This document shows, piece after piece, positions 38,990 to 45,599 of a stretch of 64,000 nt of DNA. How positions within the stretch are numbered: the first letter of the stretch is position 1; each line of letters opens with the position of its first letter. The notes below the pieces were generated by a model. It was given only the letters and a program-made list of their open reading frames with translations. It was not told where the DNA came from and made no database searches. The DNA is from a virus. Location of the stretch: positions 62,001 to 126,000 of the IMG/VR virus record IMGVR_UViG_3300007512_000001. One strand, given 5' to 3'. The position numbers and the translations under genes are program-made.

Positions 38990-39790
38990 ATGACAAATAC
39001 TAGAAACGTATACCTAAGAAACAAAGATATTTTAGAAGAAATACACAAATCAAAAAATAGTTATAGTAGTTACGTAACACCTGAAGATGCAGATTACGAT
39101 ATTATCGTACTAGATATTAAAAAAATAAACATACGATCAGCCGCACAAGCAAAACGTAATAAAGCATCTAAAATTGCAAAAGAAAACCATGCAAAAGCAG
39201 TAGAAGAAAACACTACTCGTAAAAAACCTCGATTAATCGACTTTACTGTCAACTGGAAAAAGATTGCTAAGGAAGATCTCGTATTTAGAGTCATGACCTT
39301 TGATCATATTCCTTTACAACATGGTAGAGTTAAAACACCCAAAACGGTAGCAGACCATTATGAAAAACTTACATTCCCTCCATATCAACACTTTCGTTAT
39401 GATGAAACAGGCGAACTTGTCTGTGTGGGCAAAAGTCACTGGATTGGTGATCTAGAGAATGGTAAGTTTAGTAAGGACCATGGGCAAATGACTGATAATC
39501 TTGGCCGCATGTTTATAAAACTTTGTGATCGCTATGGCACAAGATCTAACTGGCGAGGATACACATATAATGATGAAATGCGTGGCGCGGCTGTTTTACA
39601 ACTAATTCAAGTTGGATTACAGTTTGACGAGTGCAAAAGTCAAAATCCATTTGCATATTATACTGCGGTTATAACAAATTCATTTACTAAAATTCTCAAT
39701 ATGGAAAAGCGTAATCAAAACATACGTGATGATATTTTAGAGATGAATGATATGAATCCAAGTTATACAAGACAGAACGCAAGATCTTGA
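38990..39790 (+). CDS. 55: Late-transcription sigma factor gp55
   Basis: The 266-residue protein is recognised by its C-terminal half: GQMTDNLGRMFIKLCDRYGTR, then a WRGYTYNDEMRGAAVLQLIQVG helix and NPFAYYTAVITNSFTKILNMEKR. That is the gp55 version of sigma region 2, which recognises TATAAATA late promoters together with host core polymerase. T4 gp55 has 185 residues; here an extra, Lys-rich N-terminal 80 residues is present. The start has GGAG nearby, and the gene has its own sigma70-type promoter, consistent with expression before the late genes. Many TATAAATA boxes in this window are its likely targets. It is followed by the gp47/gp46 pair. Confidence 0.88.
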   Translation: MTNTRNVYLRNKDILEEIHKSKNSYSSYVTPEDADYDIIVLDIKKINIRSAAQAKRNKASKIAKENHAKAVEENTTRKKPRLIDFTVNWKKIAKEDLVFRVMTFDHIPLQHGRVKTPKTVADHYEKLTFPPYQHFRYDETGELVCVGKSHWIGDLENGKFSKDHGQMTDNLGRMFIKLCDRYGTRSNWRGYTYNDEMRGAAVLQLIQVGLQFDECKSQNPFAYYTAVITNSFTKILNMEKRNQNIRDDILEMNDMNPSYTRQNARS

Positions 39791-39815
39791 CAAATTACTT
39801 TAAGTTTAGTATACT
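39787..39815 (+). promoter_or_regulatory. Sigma70-type promoter for gp47/gp46
   Basis: TTGACA (39787-39792, exact consensus, overlapping the gp55 stop), a 17-base spacer and TATACT (39810-39815). The predicted start at about 39821-39823 leaves only 4-6 bases before the gp47 ATG at 39827. Confidence 0.75.
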
Positions 39816-39826
39816 AATAAGAATGT

Positions 39827-40852
39827 ATGAGTAACGAAAATCTATTTAAAAAAGTAGCAGTTTGTACAGATATACACTTCGGAAATAAAAGCAATTCAAC
39901 TATACACAATCAAGATTGTGAGGATTTTGTTGACTGGTTTATAGACACGGCGCATAAGAACGACTGCGAGACTTGCCTATTCTTAGGCGATTGGCATCAT
40001 CAACGAGCAAGTATTAACGTCCATACGTTAAACTATAGCCTACGTAGTTTGGAAAAGTTAGGCAAGTCTTTTGAGAAGTTTTATTTTATTACAGGCAATC
40101 ATGATCTGTACTACAGAGATCGTCGTGATCTAAACAGTGTTGAATTTGCTAGTAGATTTCCTGGAATTTCCATCGTAAATCAAACAATTAACGAGGGCAA
40201 TGTTGCTATTGTTCCGTGGTTAGTGGGCGATGACTTTAAGAAAATTAAAAAACTTAAAGCAAAATATATCTTTGGACACTTTGAACTGCCACACTTTTAT
40301 ATGAACGCTATGGTACAAATGCCAGACCATGGCGAACTTTATGCTGACGACATGTCGCAAGCAGAGTATGTGTTTAGTGGACACTTCCATAAGAGGCAAC
40401 AACAAAAGAACGTAATTTACATTGGTAACTGCTTTCCACACAACTATGCTGATGCTTGGGACGATGAGCGTGGTATGATGATGTTAGAATGGAATGGTGA
40501 ACCAGAGTTTGTAAGTTGGCCCAATGCTCCTTCATATAAAACATTAAAACTATCGCAACTGTTGGAAAATCCCACACAGTATTTAGACAATAAAACATAC
40601 GCAAGAGTAACAATGGACATTGATATTAGTTATGAAGAGGCAAACTTTATTAAAGAAACATTTACTAGAGATCACAATGTTCGTGAGTTAAGTTTATTGC
40701 CAAACAAAGAGAAGCAGGACCTTGATATTATTGACGAGGATATTGAACTTAACTTTGATAGTATTGACTCTATTGTTATTGATCAATTATCAAACATTGA
40801 AAGCGAATATTATAATCCACAAACGTTGTTAGAAATTTATAGGAACATTTAG
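39827..40852 (+). CDS. 47: Recombination endonuclease subunit gp47 (Mre11/SbcD-like)
   Basis: The 341-residue protein carries the phosphodiesterase motifs of the Mre11/SbcD family in order: CTDIHFG (Asp15, His17), LGDWHHQ near residue 56, TGNHDLYY near residue 88, and SGHFHKR near residue 186. These residues hold the two metal ions. With gp46 it forms the complex that resects DNA ends during recombination-dependent replication in T4. T4 gp47 is 339 residues, so length is normal. The upstream gap is short, with a consensus promoter and no clear Shine-Dalgarno; another ATG at 39823 meets a stop after two codons, so 39827 is the start. gp46 follows after one base. Confidence 0.93.
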   Translation: MSNENLFKKVAVCTDIHFGNKSNSTIHNQDCEDFVDWFIDTAHKNDCETCLFLGDWHHQRASINVHTLNYSLRSLEKLGKSFEKFYFITGNHDLYYRDRRDLNSVEFASRFPGISIVNQTINEGNVAIVPWLVGDDFKKIKKLKAKYIFGHFELPHFYMNAMVQMPDHGELYADDMSQAEYVFSGHFHKRQQQKNVIYIGNCFPHNYADAWDDERGMMMLEWNGEPEFVSWPNAPSYKTLKLSQLLENPTQYLDNKTYARVTMDIDISYEEANFIKETFTRDHNVRELSLLPNKEKQDLDIIDEDIELNFDSIDSIVIDQLSNIESEYYNPQTLLEIYRNI

Positions 40853-40853
40853 T

Positions 40854-42614
40854 GTGTTAAAACTGACTTCCCTAACAGTAAAGAATTTTATGAGTGTGGG
40901 TAACCAAACTCAAGCGGTTGCTTTGGACAGACAAGACCTCACACTTGTTTTGGGTGAAAACTTAGACTTGGGTGGTGATGACGCAGGTGCTCGTAATGGC
41001 ACGGGTAAAACTACTATTGTAAATGCTTTGAGTTATGTGCTGTATGGGCAAGCACTAACTAATATTCGCAAAGATAATTTGATAAACAAAACAAATGCCA
41101 AAGGTATGTTAGTCACTATTGAGTTTGAAAAAGATGGTATGCGTCATCGTATTGAGCGTGGTAGAAAGCCAGGCGTGTTAAAATATTATACGAATGATGA
41201 CGACGACAACTTAGCACAAGGCGAGAATAAAGAAACGCAAGAAGCAATAGAGAAAGCAATTGGTATGTCGCATACAATGTTTAAGCACGTTGTGGCACTT
41301 AACACATATACTGAACCGTTTCTTGCTATGCGTGTTTCGGATCAGCGTGAAGTTATTGAGCAGTTACTTGGTATTACATTACTATCCGAAAAAGCAGAAA
41401 GACTTAAAGAGATCGTAAAGCAGACTAAAGATTTTATTACTGAAGAAGAATACGCAATTAAGGGTAAACAGCAAGCAAACGAGAATATTGAAAATACTAT
41501 TAAAAGTTTGCGTATGAAACAAAAAGCGTGGGTAAAATCTCGCAACAAAGATGTTGAAAAACTAGACAACGCTGTTAAGGAACTTGAATCAGTTAATATC
41601 GAAGAGGAAATAGCACTACACACTAAAAAATCAAATGTAGAGCAGTTAGAGTCTAAATTACGTGGCTACAATAGAGAAAAATCCACCTCTGAAAACTTAT
41701 TATCCAAATATAACAAAGAGTTAGCACGTTTTGAAAGTAATATATCCAAGACAGAAGATAAAAAATGCCATACTTGCGGGCAGGCGTTGCATGATGAAAT
41801 ACATCAAAAAATGCTTGCAGATTTGGAAGAACAAATAAATGAACATAAAGAATCTATCAAAAGCGAAGAAGGTAACTTAGCAACTATAAACAAAAAGATA
41901 GAAGACATTGGCGATATTGATACTATCGCTGATACTTTCTACGAGGATATTGCTAGTGCTTATAAGCATGATAGTAGTTTAGAACATTTGCGTAATACTT
42001 TAGTAGAGAAAGCAGACGAGGATGATCCTTACGAATCCCAAATTGAGGATTTACAAAATTCTGTTTTGCAAGAGATTAATTATGATAAATTAAATGATCT
42101 AGTGTCTCTTAAAGAACACCAAGAGTTTTTAACAAGATTGCTTGTTAATAAGGATTCATTTATACGCAAAAGAATTATAGATCAAAACTTAGCCTTCTTA
42201 AATAAGAGACTGAGTTACTATCTAGATAAAATTGGATTGCCTCATACTGTAATGTTTTTAAACGATTTAAGCGTCGAAATTACAGAGTATGGGCGTGATC
42301 TAGACTTTGATAATCTCAGCAGAGGCGAACGAAATAGACTTATTTTAAGTCTATCTTGGGCGTTCAGGGATGTCTGGGAACACTTATATGATAACATAAG
42401 CCTACTAGTTATTGACGAATTAGTAGATAGTGGCATGGATGCACTAGGTTTAGAAGGTAGTATAAGTATACTCAAGAAGTTTTGTAGAGATAGAGGCAAA
42501 AGTGTGTTTCTTATCTCTCATAAGGACGAACTGGTCGGGCGTGTACATAGCGTCCTCACAGTTACAAAGGAAAATGGTTTCACAAATTATAGTGACGATA
42601 TAGAAATCATGTAA
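40854..42614 (+). CDS. 46: Recombination endonuclease subunit gp46 (Rad50/SbcC-like)
   Basis: The 586-residue protein has the full Rad50/SbcC set: Walker A (GARNGTGKTT, residue about 45), a long coiled coil split by a zinc hook (CHTCGQ, residue about 304), the ABC signature (LSRGERNRL, about 487), Walker B (LLVIDELVDSG, about 517) and a SHK segment. It is the ATPase partner of gp47. It begins with GTG at 40854, one base after the gp47 stop, with AGGAAC 8 bases upstream. T4 gp46 has 560 residues. The stop codon lies inside an 18-base perfect palindrome (42609-42626). Confidence 0.93.
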   Translation: MLKLTSLTVKNFMSVGNQTQAVALDRQDLTLVLGENLDLGGDDAGARNGTGKTTIVNALSYVLYGQALTNIRKDNLINKTNAKGMLVTIEFEKDGMRHRIERGRKPGVLKYYTNDDDDNLAQGENKETQEAIEKAIGMSHTMFKHVVALNTYTEPFLAMRVSDQREVIEQLLGITLLSEKAERLKEIVKQTKDFITEEEYAIKGKQQANENIENTIKSLRMKQKAWVKSRNKDVEKLDNAVKELESVNIEEEIALHTKKSNVEQLESKLRGYNREKSTSENLLSKYNKELARFESNISKTEDKKCHTCGQALHDEIHQKMLADLEEQINEHKESIKSEEGNLATINKKIEDIGDIDTIADTFYEDIASAYKHDSSLEHLRNTLVEKADEDDPYESQIEDLQNSVLQEINYDKLNDLVSLKEHQEFLTRLLVNKDSFIRKRIIDQNLAFLNKRLSYYLDKIGLPHTVMFLNDLSVEITEYGRDLDFDNLSRGERNRLILSLSWAFRDVWEHLYDNISLLVIDELVDSGMDALGLEGSISILKKFCRDRGKSVFLISHKDELVGRVHSVLTVTKENGFTNYSDDIEIM

Positions 42615-42626
42615 ATATATTTACAT
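42609..42626. repeat. 18-base perfect palindrome between gp46 and Hc1-like gene
   Basis: ATGTAAATATATTTACAT is self-complementary over its full length. It includes the gp46 stop codon and ends 6 bases before the AAGGAG ribosome site of the next gene. It may be a protein-binding operator or a weak hairpin affecting translation. Confidence 0.6.
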
Positions 42627-42643
42627 ATTAAGGAGTAATAAAA

Positions 42644-42823
42644 ATGTCAACAATTCATGAGCAAATCTTAGAGCGAGTCGAAACATATGTCAGCGAATCT
42701 TCAAAGTTCGAAGATAAAGGCGTAAAAGCGGCGGCCGCTCGCGCTCGTAAAGCGTTAGGCGAAATTGGCAAATTAGCCAAATCACGCAGGGCAGAGATTC
42801 AAGACAAAAAGAACGCAATGTAA
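42644..42823 (+). CDS. Small histone H1-like (Hc1-type) protein, 59 residues
   Basis: A 59-residue basic protein starts at ATG 42644, with AAGGAG 9 bases upstream. It reads MSTIHEQILERV at the start and has KFEDKGVKAAAARARKALGE followed by IGKLAKSRRAEIQDKK. This KGxKAAxxRxRKxxxEIxKLxKxxRxEI arrangement is the core of the chlamydial Hc1 histone-H1-like family, and short versions are known in T4-type marine phages. It probably binds DNA. Possible roles are compaction of phage DNA, host nucleoid disruption or help to the neighbouring recombination and nuclease proteins. The next gene starts 3 bases after its stop. Confidence 0.7.
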   Translation: MSTIHEQILERVETYVSESSKFEDKGVKAAAARARKALGEIGKLAKSRRAEIQDKKNAM

Positions 42824-42826
42824 TTA

Positions 42827-43360
42827 ATGCCTAGCAAGCAGAAAATAAAAGGCTCCACGTGGGAGCGCGATGTTGCTAAACATTTAACCGAAATATACGG
42901 CGAAACGTTTATTCGTGTTCCGCACAGTGGTTCCTATATTGGGGGGTCTAATAAAGCGAGAAAGGAATATCTTCATGAAGGACAAATAAGATCTTTCAAG
43001 GGAGATATAGTACCAGGTCCAAGTTTCCCTTTACTTAATATTGAGTGTAAGGCATACGGCGACTTTCCATTCCATCATTTATTTTCACAGGATGTGAATA
43101 AGTTAGATCAATGGATAGAGCAATTATTAGAACCTGCAGACGAAAACGACTTTAACATACTAATAATAAAAATCAATAGAAAAGGCAAATACGTAGCAAT
43201 TGAAAACAAATACCCACCATTTAAATTTGACAGGCACATTAATTACAAAGGTTGGATTTTTTGCGACTATGATATGTTTTGGAGCAAAAATGCTGACCGT
43301 GTTAAAACATTCTCAAGTAACCCAACCACATATAAATCAAGACTATCATCTAAAAATTAA
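42827..43360 (+). CDS. PD-(D/E)XK-like endonuclease
   Basis: The 177-residue protein has an N-terminal KGSTWERDVAKHL helix, as in many small nucleases, then FKGDIVPG (Asp near residue 62) and NIECKAYGD (Glu-Cys-Lys near 75-77). Asp followed by E-x-K after about 12 residues is the catalytic pattern of the PD-(D/E)XK fold. It could act as a Holliday-junction resolvase-like or DNA-repair nuclease next to gp46/gp47. The gene begins 3 bases after the Hc1-like stop with no own ribosome site, suggesting coupling. A TATAAATC late-promoter-like element lies inside its 3' end (43331-43338). Confidence 0.65.
   Translation: MPSKQKIKGSTWERDVAKHLTEIYGETFIRVPHSGSYIGGSNKARKEYLHEGQIRSFKGDIVPGPSFPLLNIECKAYGDFPFHHLFSQDVNKLDQWIEQLLEPADENDFNILIIKINRKGKYVAIENKYPPFKFDRHINYKGWIFCDYDMFWSKNADRVKTFSSNPTTYKSRLSSKN
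43331..43338 (+). promoter_or_regulatory. Candidate late promoter TATAAATC before the structured RNA
   Basis: TATAAATC differs from TATAAATA at the last base. Transcription would start about 10-15 bases downstream, just before the GC-rich non-coding segment at 43361. Confidence 0.35.
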
Positions 43361-43700
43361 AGGCAACACACAGGCACACATAATATCCACAATGCGGCTA
43401 AGACCCGCTCTCCTTGACGGTGTAGCAAAGGCACATTGAGATTCCGGAGATGATACAAACCACTATAGCATGGGCTAAAAAGACGAGGGTAAGAACCTCG
43501 CGTCTATTATTTGTTGAAACTGTAGCATTTAGTAGATACCGTTTGTTGGCGTGATAGCCAGGAGACTGTGGTAGGGAGTACAGGACAACCGCTTCCACGT
43601 CGTTAGATAATCCACAACAGTTTATAGGACAAGACCGAAGGAAAAAGTCAAATCCACACTTCACCCAGTCGGGTGGAGTGTGAGCAAAACTTCAGGAAAA
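43361..43700 (+). ncRNA. Candidate structured non-coding RNA, about 330 nt
   Basis: This gene-free stretch is 46% G+C over 43381-43680 (139 of 300 bases), in an AT-rich genome. It has several hairpins: GCGG/CCGC at about 43394-43408; CGAGG/CCTCG with outer AGA/TCT at about 43481-43505; TGGC/GCCA at about 43547-43560; and a 12-bp stem, CACACTTCACCC (43655-43666) with GGGTGGAGTGTG (43671-43682), around an AGTC loop. The last stem has one G-T wobble and is not followed by a T-run, so it is not a standard terminator. No convincing reading frame is present on either strand. I could not match it to tmRNA, RNase P RNA, 6S or SRP RNA. Strand and ends are inferred from the neighbouring genes and the upstream late-promoter-like element. 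Confidence 0.5.
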
Positions 43701-43752
43701 AATTAAATAAAAATAACAATGTTAAATATAAAAAAGACTTTTCAAATTATAC

Positions 43753-43795
43753 CTAGTTCGAGCGAAAGCGAAGAACTAGATGAACGTAGTTCATC
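43753..43795 (+). promoter_or_regulatory. Two adjacent hairpins before the ATE/GNAT-like gene
   Basis: The first hairpin pairs CTAGTTC (43753-43759) with GAACTAG (43773-43779); inside it are a GA/GAA internal loop and a GC-GAAA-GC tip, a GNRA tetraloop. The second pairs GATGAAC (43779-43785) with GTTCATC (43789-43795) around GTA. They end 5 bases before the ATG at 43801 and occupy the place of a ribosome binding site, so they may control translation. Confidence 0.55.
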
Positions 43796-43800
43796 TCATA

Positions 43801-44487
43801 ATGCAAATAAAAATATCAACTTACTTCGGTAAACAAGAAACTCGTGATGTAATAATAAACAATATATTCCTTGATAATGTCGAGCTATGGGAGGAGAGTC
43901 AGGCGTTACAAGACGGATTTTCTCTTTATATTGAAAATGGAAAAGAGCATTGGTTCATGTCACGTAATACTCGAATCTGTCTAGAAAAAACCAATTATAA
44001 TTCGATAGATTTAGAATGGAAAATTGTCGATAAAAAACCGAAAGTAATTAAAAAAATTCTAAACGCATATCTGCAAAGAAATAATTATAAAGATTTATAT
44101 TCTATAGACGAGGACTGTGATCGATTCAAATATATTCTTTATAAAGATAACGGAAAAATAGTTGCTATTACAAAGTTACTCAATTACAGTAATGATGTAG
44201 AAACACATTTCTTTATTTGGAATTACCATAATCCTGATTTACATTTAGGTACTATTAGTTTAGAGCATGAAATATGGTGGGCAAAACATAACGGATACAA
44301 GTATCTATACACTGGCCCGGGATATGAACAGAGCAGTATTTACAAATCCCAATTTCCTGGATTCGAATGGTGGACTGGTATGGAATGGAGCGACGATGTT
44401 GAAATGTATATTAAGTTATGTAAACGCGACAGTAAAATAAGAAGTTTTAAGGCGTTAACTTCTTTAGATCCTCAGGAACTTCCTTAA
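43801..44487 (+). CDS. Arginyltransferase (ATE)/GNAT-like acyltransferase
   Basis: From ATG 43801 the protein has 228 residues. An upstream in-frame ATG at 43780 lies inside a hairpin and is less likely. The C-terminal half has FFIWNYHNPDLHLGTISLEHEIWWAK, then GYKYLYTGPGYEQSSIYKSQF, ending in W-TGMEW. That resembles the C-terminal acyl-acceptor domain of ATE1-type arginyltransferases and the wider GNAT fold, which move amino acids or acyl groups onto protein N-termini or other amines. Activity is not proven. No Shine-Dalgarno is visible. The last 13 codons overlap, on the opposite strand, a fragment resembling the C-terminus of the 44713 gene, so the 3' end may have been recombined. Confidence 0.55.
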   Translation: MQIKISTYFGKQETRDVIINNIFLDNVELWEESQALQDGFSLYIENGKEHWFMSRNTRICLEKTNYNSIDLEWKIVDKKPKVIKKILNAYLQRNNYKDLYSIDEDCDRFKYILYKDNGKIVAITKLLNYSNDVETHFFIWNYHNPDLHLGTISLEHEIWWAKHNGYKYLYTGPGYEQSSIYKSQFPGFEWWTGMEWSDDVEMYIKLCKRDSKIRSFKALTSLDPQELP

Positions 44488-44533
44488 AACGCCAAAGCGT
44501 AACCCACTCTAAGTAATCTGCGAATGCTTGTCA
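44447..44533 (-). pseudogene. Inverted fragment of the 44713..45282 gene (C-terminal remnant)
   Basis: The minus strand from 44518 reads DYLEWVTLWRFKEVP and continues EDLKKLTP to a stop at 44449-44447. This matches EYLEWVTLWRFDEVP followed by EEFKKYVE at the end of the rightward gene at 44713. By hand count, 46 of 60 bases (44518-44459) match 45216-45275 in inverted orientation. An in-frame TGA just upstream and the lack of a start mark it as a remnant, overlapping the 3' end of the ATE/GNAT-like gene. Confidence 0.7.
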
Positions 44534-44606
44534 GAGAGCGCAATTTTATTACTCGGAATAAGTGTATAAAATGGGTTCATAGTTTTATATCTGCCTCATA
44601 AATAGT

Positions 44607-44638
44607 TAAAACTATTTATAATGATATAAATAGTTTTA
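44607..44638. promoter_or_regulatory. Palindromic double late promoter
   Basis: TAAAACTATTTATA (44607-44620) and TATAAATAGTTTTA (44625-44638) are perfect 14-base inverted arms around ATGA. They hold TATAAATA on the minus strand (44620-44613) and plus strand (44625-44632). A third CATAAATA (44597-44604) can pair with the left arm instead. The plus-strand box suits the gene at 44713. Confidence 0.7.
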
Positions 44639-44712
44639 TATAACCTTTTCGGACGGCAGGTTATTTCAAAAGAAAGTCCAAATTTCGTTTAACAAATGAA
44701 AGGAGGATTATT

Positions 44713-45282
44713 ATGAACGAAACCGATTGGACCCCGGCAGAAGCCGTAGAAAAAATAGAAGAACTAAAACATTGGATTAGAACTTTTATTGTCAAAGAAT
44801 TTCCCGAGTTAGATAACTTACCAGTATGTCCATATGCACCCCCTGCATTGGAAAATGACACAGTACGAATAAAAGTAGTCAATGACAATCTTTTAGAAAA
44901 ATTAAAAGAATATGTTGACAACTGGACAGATCGTGATGACCGTGGTAATGTTGAAGTATTAGCGGTTATAACACCCACTGACAGGTATACGGTTGAAGAA
45001 TATCAAGACATTTCAGAAAAAATTAATGAATATGCAAATCCATTAAATTTAGCGATACTTGATGACCATCCGGGACATATAGAACAAATTGGTGATTTAA
45101 TGTTTAATTTTGGCAAATCTGCATTAGTGTTAATGGCACGATTAGATGTATTAAATAACGCATCAGTGCAATTGGCAAAAAATACAAACTATTATAAAAA
45201 TTGGCCTAAAGAATATTTAGAATGGGTTACACTTTGGCGATTTGATGAAGTTCCAGAAGAATTTAAAAAATATGTCGAGTAA
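44713..45282 (+). CDS. Hypothetical protein with NLPVCPYA motif (189 residues)
   Basis: The gene has a strong AAAGGAGG ribosome site 6 bases before ATG 44713 and an exact late promoter about 80 bases upstream. The 189-residue product has NLPVCPYAPP near residue 38, an AVITPTD segment near residue 94 and an EYLEWVTLWRF C-terminal block. The CP(F/Y)A element recalls small DUF1415-type proteins, but this is only a motif-level impression. A second, broken copy of its C-terminus lies inverted upstream at 44447-44533, so the family has been duplicated or moved here. Function unknown. Confidence 0.65.
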   Translation: MNETDWTPAEAVEKIEELKHWIRTFIVKEFPELDNLPVCPYAPPALENDTVRIKVVNDNLLEKLKEYVDNWTDRDDRGNVEVLAVITPTDRYTVEEYQDISEKINEYANPLNLAILDDHPGHIEQIGDLMFNFGKSALVLMARLDVLNNASVQLAKNTNYYKNWPKEYLEWVTLWRFDEVPEEFKKYVE

Positions 45283-45314
45283 CCAAGCAAGAAATAATTC
45301 ACAAGGAGAATAAA

Positions 45315-45428
45315 ATGAGCTCATTTTTAATCTGGCATATACTAGCCATTTGTACAGTGATAGCAATATCATTTGGAATAGGTTACAACGTAGGCAAAAA
45401 AACTAAAATGCATATAAAAGTCATTTAG
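45315..45428 (+). CDS. Small single-pass membrane protein (37 residues)
   Basis: ATG 45315 is preceded by AAGGAG at 45303-45308. The peptide begins MSSFLIWHILAICTVIAISF, a clear hydrophobic membrane segment, followed by GYNVGKKTK and a short basic tail. The end of the segment (G-Y-x-x-GKK) matches that of the convergent 38-residue protein at 45483..45599. A role in host lysis or membrane attachment is possible but cannot be shown. Confidence 0.6.
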   Translation: MSSFLIWHILAICTVIAISFGIGYNVGKKTKMHIKVI

Positions 45429-45441
45429 TTTTTAATCCGAC

Positions 45442-45458
45442 ACCAGGCGACGCCTGGT
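45442..45458. terminator. Hairpin between convergent small genes
   Basis: ACCAGGC (45442-45448) pairs with GCCTGGT (45452-45458) around GAC. It lies 14 bases after one small gene and 25 bases before the end of the convergent one. No long T-run follows on either strand, so termination would be weak or assisted. Confidence 0.5.
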
Positions 45459-45482
45459 ATATTAATACTTACGTTAAATTAT

Positions 45483-45599
45483 TTAAATGCAGGGCCATTT
45501 ACCAGCTTTCTTGCCTGCTTTGTAGCCGATGAATAGACTGAATATTGCCCCAAGTAATCCTAAGCCTTCATTCTGCTTTTTTTCGTTCTCTTGTTCCAT
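45483..45599 (-). CDS. Small membrane protein (38 residues)
   Basis: The start ATG at 45599 overlaps the stop of the frameshift extension of the gp26-like gene (TAATG), so it is probably coupled to it. The peptide has a charged N-terminus (MEQENEKKQNE), then GLGLLGAIFSLFIGY as membrane segment, and a basic GYKAGKKAGK tail. It resembles the convergent 37-residue protein in its G-Y-x-x-GKK end. Too short for the usual gene-finding cut-off, but start, overlap and composition support it. Function unknown. Confidence 0.55.
   Translation of the reverse strand: MEQENEKKQNEGLGLLGAIFSLFIGYKAGKKAGKWPCI

Noticed and set aside
43520-43620. tmRNA-like segment (ACTGTAGCATTTAGTAG) in the candidate RNA
   Set aside because: No tRNA-like TTC arm, CCA end or tag-peptide frame can be found.
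43580-43650. RNase P RNA-like fragments (TTAGATAA, ACAAGACCGAAGG, GGTAAGAACC) in the candidate RNA
   Set aside because: The pieces are in the wrong order and the universally conserved P4 strands (GAGGAAAGTCCGGGC, ACAGAACCCGGCTTA) are absent.
43398-43664. 88-codon leftward open frame across the candidate RNA
   Set aside because: It has no ribosome site, odd composition and covers the hairpins; a structured RNA explains the region better.
43780-43800. ATG 43780 as start of the ATE/GNAT-like gene
   Set aside because: This codon is within a 7-bp hairpin stem and the added seven residues look unlike the family; ATG 43801 is preferred.
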